Of a stretch of 64,000 nt of DNA, positions 57,261 to 64,000 are shown one piece after another. Source of the stretch: Chrysaora quinquecirrha (taxonomy: Eukaryota > Cnidaria > Scyphozoa > Semaeostomeae > Pelagiidae); assembly GCA_014526335.1 (NCBI GenBank), contig JACTAT010000032.1, forward strand, positions 2,347,026 to 2,411,025, given 5' to 3'. The notes under the pieces were generated by a model. It was not told the DNA's origin, searched no databases, and saw only the letters and a list, made by a program, of their open reading frames with translations. Position 1 is the first letter of the stretch. Every line of letters begins with the position of its first letter. Position numbers and translations under genes: made by a program.

Positions 57261-58543
57261 CCCGGGGGTGAAGCTGTCCAAGATCAGGGACGGGGACTTG
57301 AGTAGGTGACCAAGCCAAACGTACCCAAGACTGGGGTGGATAATTTGAAAGTATACCCAAGACTGGGGGTAACTGTCACAGAGAAATTACTCAAAATTGG
57401 GGGGTCCCACACTCACAAAAACATTTAAAATGCAAAGCACCTAGGCATTAATTCCAGTCAAATTGTGTAGAAGCTCTGAAAAATGTATCTTGCTCAAAAG
57501 TACATGAGTAAAACTACAATAACCAAAATAACAGGAACAAAAAACCAGCCAAATTCTTTAACAAAGTCTAAAGACAGGTTTATCTCCAGCAAAATTAATC
57601 ATCCAGAGGGCCAGAGTTGGGTCAACATTGTAACTGTTGTTTCCAATTCATGATTACTTGCCCTATGTTTACCAATCATATCTGTTATTTTAATAACACA
57701 AGTTCTTTTGATACCATTTTTTTTTTTCTCACTCCCTCTAAAGAGAAACCTTATCTGCCACAAAATCAACCTTTCGTCCATTTTGTTAAATGAAAGTGCG
57801 GGAAAGCGAAAGCGAGGTGATATGTGGTCAAGCGAGGTCAATAGCAAATGGCTCATTTTCGAAAGTGACGTTCCAGGGCCTGTCTACCTGTTTTTCTGCC
57901 AAATGTTCTCACAGCTGATGATTAATAACTACAGACTGATTAATTGATTCTAAAAACGAAAACTAGTTTTTATTCAAGGTGAAAGATGATTCTTGATGCC
58001 ACACTAAAAAGTGGATTATTTGTTATCTACCTACTTTTGCTGAGACACTTACTTGGAGACTAGGCCTTATGGACCTATATGCAGTATATGCAGTATAGAG
58101 TATTATTGGTTTTTTGCCATCGGAGATGAGATGGCTGCAGGGTAGCTATAAGATGGGATTTCTGCATGAGATGAGATCATGCCAGCATTGCTGCAGGAGA
58201 ACTGTACTACTTAAAGAAGGAGGAATTGGCTCCAGTTTACATTCAGACAAAAGACTTGAATAAGTTGTAGTAAAAACAAGATATAAATTGATTGAATCAA
58301 GGTACAAAGCAGCAATCAATTTGGCCCAATAATTGATGAATCTGTATCCCTCAAACTGGAAGTGATAGATGTTGTGGCCAAACTGACTCTTGGGATAGAA
58401 AGAATCTTCTTAAAAGATTGTACTGTAGTTGAACCGAGTTTATGACCCAAAACTGGGGGTCGATGGGGATTGATGGAAATTTATGACCCAAAACTGGGGT
58501 CCACAAGTCCCCGTCCCTTATCTTGGGCAGCTTCACCCCCGGG
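57261..58543. mobile_element. Foldback-type non-autonomous transposon (1,283 bp) at a satellite inversion point
   Basis: Starts 'cccgggggtgaagctgtcca' and ends in its near-perfect inverse (about 40-bp terminal repeats). Subterminal repeats 'acccaagactgggg(g)t' (left) and 'acccaaaactgggg(g)t' (right) lie inside. No transposase frame. To its left the satellite reads forward, to its right it reads reversed, so no simple target duplication can be read. Confidence 0.8.
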
Positions 58544-60373
58544 ATCACAATACATAAATGTGATTCTAAGTCGTATAACATGATCCGCACGGAAGAGGCA
58601 AGCAGACATTCACATCACAACGCATCCATGTGATTCTTGGTTGTAAGACTTGACCAGCACAGAAGACGCAAGCAAGCATAATGCATCCGAGTGATTCTTA
58701 ACTGTAATACTTGACCAGGCCGAAAGACACAGGCAGGCATTCACATAACAACGCATTCATGTGATTCTTAGTCGTAAGACTTGACCAGCATGGAAGACGC
58801 AAGGAAGCATTCACATCACAACGCCTTCTTGTGATTCTTAGTCGTAAGACTTGACCTGTATGGAAGATGCAAGCAAGCATTCACATCGTAATCCATCCGT
58901 GTGATTCCTAGTCGTAAGTCTTGAGCAGCACGGACGACGCAAGCAAGCATTCGCATCACAATGCAGCCGTGTGATTCGTAGTCGTAAGACTTGACCAGCT
59001 CGGAAGACGCAAGCAAGCATTCACATCGTAATCCATCCGTGTGATTCCTAGTCGTAAGACTTCACCTGCATGGAAGATGCAAGCAAGCATTCACATCGTA
59101 ATCCATCCGTGTGATTCCTAGTCGTAAGACCTGAGCAGCACGGAAGACGCAAGCAAGCATTCGCATCACAATGCATCCGTGTGGTTCTTAGTCGTAAGAC
59201 TTGACCCGCTCGGAAGACGCAAGCAAGCATAATGCATCTGTGTAATTCTTAGTCATAAGACCTGACCAGCATGGAAGACGCAAGTAGGCATTACCATCAT
59301 AATGCATACGTGTGATTCTTGGTCGTAAGACTTGACCCACACAGAAGACGCAAGCAAGCATAATGCATCCAAGTGATCCAAGTCGTAAGACTTGATCACA
59401 CGGAAGGCATTCACATCCTAACGCATCCATGTGATTCCTAGTCGTAAGACGTAACCTGCATTGAAGATGGAAGCAAGCATTCACATCGTAATCCATCCGT
59501 GTGATTCCTAGTCGTAAGACTTCACCTGCATGGAAGATGCAAGCAAGCATTCACATCGTAATCCATCCGTGTGATTCCTAGTGGTAAGACCTGAGCAGCA
59601 CGGAAGACAAGCAAGCATCGCATAACGCATCCATGTGATTCTTAGTCGTAGTCGTAAGACGCAAGCTGCATTGAAGCATGGAAGACGCAAGTAGCATTAC
59701 CATCATCGTGATTCTTGGTCGTAAGACTCCACACCGTGCAAGCATGATTCCAAGTCGTAAGACTTGATCACACGTAAGATTCTCCTAACGCATCCATGTG
59801 ATTCCTAGTCGCATGGAAGATGGAAGCAAGCATTCACATCGCAATCCACCCGTGTGATTCTTAGTGGTAAGACTTGAGCAGCATGGAAGACGTAAGCATC
59901 ATCGGTGTGATTCTTAGTTGTAAAACTACACCTGCATGGAAGACGCAAGCAAGTATTCACATCGTAATCAATGTGTGTTATTCTTAGTCTTAACACTTGA
60001 CCCCACGGAAGATGCAAGCAGGCATTCACATCACAATACATAAATGTGATTCTAAGTCGTATAACATGATCCGCACGGAAGAGGCAAGCAGACATTCACA
60101 TCACAACGCATCCATGTGATTCTTGGTTGTAAGACTTGACCAGCACAGAAGACGCAAGCAAGCATAATGCATCCGAGTGATTCTTAACTGTAATGCTTGA
60201 CCAGGCCGAAAGACACAGGCAGGCATTCACATAACAACGCATTCATGTGATTCTTAGTCGTAAGACTTGACCAGCATGGAAGACGCAAGGAAGCATTCAC
60301 ATCAGAACGCCTTCTTGTGATTCTTAGTCGTAAGACTTGACCTGTATGGAAGATGCAAGCAAGCATTCACATC
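58544..60373 (-). repeat. Inverted segment of the minisatellite
   Basis: Units read in reverse complement ('cgtgtgattcctagtcgtaa', 'cggaagacgcaagcaagcat'). Much of it matches forward units near 53.7-55 kb, including a shared variant unit ('gaaggcgttctgatgtgaat' as inverse). Orientation flips back at about 60374 ('cgtaatccgattgtgatgtg'). Confidence 0.88.
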
Positions 60374-63300
60374 GTAATCCGATTGTGATGTGAATGCCTG
60401 CTTGCATCTTCCGTGGGGTCAAGTGTTAAGACTAAGAATAACACACATTGATTACGATGTGAACACTTGCTTGCGTCTTCCATGCAGGTGTAGTTTTACA
60501 ACTAAGAATCACACCGATGCACTATGCTTGCTTACGTCTTCCATGCTGCTCAAGTCTTACCACTAAGAATCACACGGGTGGATTGCGATGTGAATGCTTG
60601 CTTCCATCTTCAATGCAGGTTACGTCTTATGACTAGGAATCACATGGATGCGTTGTGATGTGAATGCCTGCATGCGTCTTCCGTGTGATCAAGTCTTACG
60701 ACTTGGATCACTTGGATGCATTATGCTTGCTTGCGTCTTCTGTGTGGGTCAAGTCTTACGACCAAGAATCACACGTATGCATTATGATGGTAATGCCTAC
60801 TTGCGTCTTCCATGCTGGTCAGGTCTTATGACTAAGAATTACACAGATGCATTATGCTTGCTTGCGTCTTCCGAGCGGGTCAAGTCTTACGACTAAGAAT
60901 CACACGGATGCATTGTGATGCGAATGCTTGCTTGCGTCTTCCGTGCTGCTCAGGTCTTACGACTAGGAATCACACGGATGGATTACGATGTGAATGCTTG
61001 CTTGCATCTTCCATGCAGGTGAAGTATTACGACTAGGAATCACACGGATGGAGTACGATGTGAATGCTTGCTTGCGTCTTCCGAGCTGGTCAAGTCTTAC
61101 GACTACGAATCACACGGCTGCATTGTGATGCGAATGCTTGCTTGCGTCGCCCATGCTGGTCAAGTCTTACGACTTAGAATCACATGAATGCGTTGTTATG
61201 TGAATGCCTGCCTGCGTCTTTCGTGCTGGTCAAGTATTACAGTTAAGAATCACTCGGATGCATTATGCTTGCTTGCGTCTTCTGTGCTGGTCAAGTCTTA
61301 CAACCAAGAATCACACAGATGCGTTCTGATGTGAATGTCTGCTTGCCTCCTCCGTGCGGATCATGTTATACGACTTAGAATCAAATTTATGTATTGTGAA
61401 GTGAATGCCTGCTTGCGTCTTCCGTGGGGTCAAGTGTTAAGACTAAGAATAACACACATTGATTACGATGTGAATACTTGCTTGCGTCTTCCATGCAGGT
61501 GTAGTTTTACAACTAAGAATCACACCGATGCATTATGCTTGCTTACGTCTTCCATGCTGCTCAAGTCTTACCACTAAGAATCACACGGGTGGATTGCGAT
61601 GTGAATGCTTGCTTCCATCTTCAATGCAGGTTACGTCTTATGACTAAGAATCACATGAATGCGTTGTTATGTGAATGCCTGCCTGTGTCTTTCGGCCTGG
61701 TCAAGTATTACAGTTAAGAATCACTCGGATGCATTATGCTTGCTTGCGTCTTCTGTGCTGGTCAAGTCTTACAACCAAGAATCACATGGATGCGTTGTGT
61801 TGTGAATGTCTGCTTGCCTCTTCCGTGCGGATCATGTTATACGACTTAGAATCACATTTATGTATTGTGATGTGAATGCCTGCTTGCGTCTTCCATGGGG
61901 TCAAGTGTTAAGACTAAGAATAACACACATTGATTACTATGTGAATACTTGCTTGCGTCTTCCATGCAGGTGTAGTTTTACAACTAAGAATCACACCGAT
62001 GCATTATGCTTGCTTACGTCTTCCATGCTGCTCAAGTCTTACCACTAAGAATCACACGGGTGGATTGCGATGTGAATGCTTGCTTCCATCTTCAATGCAG
62101 GTTACGTCTTACGACTAGGAATCACATGGATGCGTTGTTATGTGAATGCCTGCATGCGTCTTCCGTGTGATCAAGTCTTACGACTTGGATCACTTGGATG
62201 CATTATGCTTGCTTGCGTCTTCTGTGTGGGTCAAGTCTTACGACCAAGAATCACACGTATGCATTATGATGGTAATGCCTACTTGCGTCTTCCATGCTGG
62301 TCAGGTCTTATGACTAAGAATTACACAGATGCATTATGCTTGCTTGCGTCTTCCGAGCGGGTCAAGTCTTACGACTAAGAATCACACGGATGCATTGTGA
62401 TGCGAATGCTTGCTTGCGTCTTCCGTGCTGCTCAGGTCTTACGACTAGGAATCACACGGATGGATTACAATGTGAATGCTTGCTTGGATCTTCCATGCAG
62501 GTGAAGTCTTACGACTAGGAATCACACGGATGGATTACGATGTGAATGCTTGCTTGCGTCTTCCGAGCTGGTCAAGTCTTACGACTACGAATCACACGGC
62601 TGCATTGTGATGCGTATGCTTGCATGCGTCGTCCGTGCTGCTCAAGACTTACGACTAGGAATCACAAGGATGGATTACGATGTGAATGCTTCCTTTCATC
62701 TTCCATACAGGTCAAGTCTTACGACTAAGAATCACAAGAAGGCGTTGTGATGTGAATGCTTCCTTGCGTCTTCCATGCTGGTCAAGTCTTACGACTAAGA
62801 ATCACATGAATGCGTTGTTATGTGATCGCCTGCCTGCGTCTTTCGTGCTGGTCAAGTATTACAGTTAAGAATCACTCGGATGCATTATGCTTGCTTCCCC
62901 ATTCCGTGCTGGTCAAGTCTTACGACTAAGAATCACATGGATGCGTTGTTATGTGAGTGTCTTCTTGCCTCGTCCGTGCGGGTCACATCTTAAGACTAAG
63001 ATTCACACAGACGCATTATTATATGAATGCCTGCTTGATACTTTCGTACGGGTCAAGTCTAACGACTAGGAATCACACGGATGTATTTCGATGTGAATGC
63101 TTGCTTGCATCTTCCATGCAGGTCAAGTCTTACGACTAGGAATAACTCGGATGCATTATGATGGTAATGCCTACTTGCGTCTTCCATGCTGGTCAGGTCT
63201 TATGACTAAGAATTACACAGATGCATTATGCTTGCTTGCGTCTTCCGAGCGGGTCAAGTCTTACGACTACGAATCACACGGATACATTGTGATGCGAATG

Positions 63301-63475
63301 CTTGCTTGCGTCTTCCGTGCTGCTCAAGACTTACGACTAGGAATCACACGGATGGATTACGGTGTGAATGCTTGCTTGCATCTTCCATACAGGTCAAGTT
63401 TTACGACTAAGAATCAATGAATGCGTTGTTATGTGAATGCCTGCCTGCGTCTTTCGTGCTGGTCAAGTCTTAGAC
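60374..63475 (+). repeat. Minisatellite array, forward orientation (right block)
   Basis: About 45 units in the original orientation. It includes further copies of the 53-57-kb higher-order block (for instance 61335-61577 and 61806-62048, spaced about 471 bp) and ends abruptly at about 63475. Confidence 0.93.
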
Positions 63476-64000
63476 TTGCTTCCCAAGTCCCTAACTTTCG
63501 CTCACATTGAATTGAATTGATGTTGCTGTTGCTCGCTTCAGTCAGGGACTTGTTTCCTTTTATCATCTGAAAGTGGCATAAAAGTGGCAGCCCGCACCAA
63601 AATACTGGTTGACCAATCAGAGAACAGCATTTTGAAATAAGCATTCTGATTGGTTGATTTAGCGATTTCAACCCGCAATGAAGCATTTGCCGTTTATTTT
63701 TCTGAAAATGTGACCCCCCCAGGATTGCACGAGAACTTTTGTCGGCAATGGAGGAAAAACATCACCACAGCTTCGCAGAAAGCCACAAAATTGGTAACCT
63801 ACTGAATCTTTTTGTTGGAAGACTTCAGGAAGGTTTTGTTGCATTCAAATTTGTAAAAATTGCTTTGTAAATGTACTCTACGCTGCTCAAATTGGATGTG
63901 AAAAAAAGAAATTTTTCTTCTGTTTTTGTCCGACTTTTTGGATTCATATTCACGGCAAGCACAAAACAGGCCGAAGAACTGATTTAAACCGGCAAACAAC
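63476..64000. other. Right flank of the satellite; inverted CCAAT pair, no gene
   Basis: No supported coding region. 'gttgaccaatcag' (about 63609) and 'ctgattggttgat' (about 63646) form an inverted repeat of CCAAT boxes. A C-run follows near 63713-63720. This could be promoter DNA of a gene beyond the window or a transposon end. Confidence 0.35.

Noticed and set aside
22592..63420. Dozens of ~60-aa cysteine-containing ORFs that might be a peptide gene family
   Set aside because: They arise from one tandem unit read in rotating frames, occur on whichever strand the array lies, and have no independent start signals or codon bias visible.
22095..63475. Regular short repeats resembling a CRISPR array
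   Set aside because: Units are directly abutting 61/70-bp minisatellite copies without unique spacers, there are no cas genes, and the region is eukaryotic.

Overview
This is a repeat-dominated stretch of an animal (probably aquatic invertebrate) nuclear genome. The signs are a BEL/Pao LTR retrotransposon, a Penelope-like element, a Polinton/Maverick, non-autonomous DNA transposons, AT-rich DNA and kilobases of minisatellite. I see no intact host gene, no rRNA or tRNA gene and no bacterial-style operon. The species cannot be named from the sequence alone.

Layout. 1-1.36 kb: AT-rich, no gene recognised. 1.36-3.79 kb: decayed Penelope-like element (RT plus GIY-YIG remains) with inverted terminal segments. 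3.84-5.73 kb: pentanucleotide microsatellite, then an old ~100-bp minisatellite interrupted by a palindromic insertion. 6.82-12.83 kb: BEL/Pao retrotransposon with 5-bp target duplication, two near-identical LTRs, and gag, protease, RT, RNase H and integrase all broken by stops or frameshifts. 12.8-22.1 kb: coding-like fragments, at least three non-autonomous elements with inverted ends, and a ~190-bp tandem repeat. 22.1-63.5 kb: a minisatellite of ~61/70-bp units with higher-order duplications. It is split by a ~13-kb Polinton (26.95-39.95 kb) and by a 1.28-kb foldback element (57.26-58.54 kb), beyond which the satellite runs inverted for ~1.8 kb. 63.5-64 kb: single-copy-looking flank.

The Polinton is the most informative feature. 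It carries a protein-primed-type DNA polymerase B, small basic proteins, two unrecognised ORFs, a packaging-type ATPase, a 56-aa basic ORF and a retrovirus-like integrase. The integrase chromodomain is split by a 1,373-bp hAT-type insertion with an 8-bp target duplication. After one further, truncated gene, the rest of the element (where protease and major capsid genes would be expected) is missing. In its place is an inverted copy of the left end, so the 5' part of polB lies at both ends, head to head.

The most unusual signal is in the terminal repeats. They contain long arrays of alternating GAA/TTC triplets in strict 5-bp phase, the signature of heat-shock elements. Up to 13 consecutive pentamers occur, next to CCAAT boxes, CRE/ATF palindromes and a TATA box. 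The same HSE-CCAAT-TATA cassette is copied inside the element in front of a second gene group. I infer a heat- or stress-responsive promoter system for a virus-like transposon; this is a prediction from sequence only.
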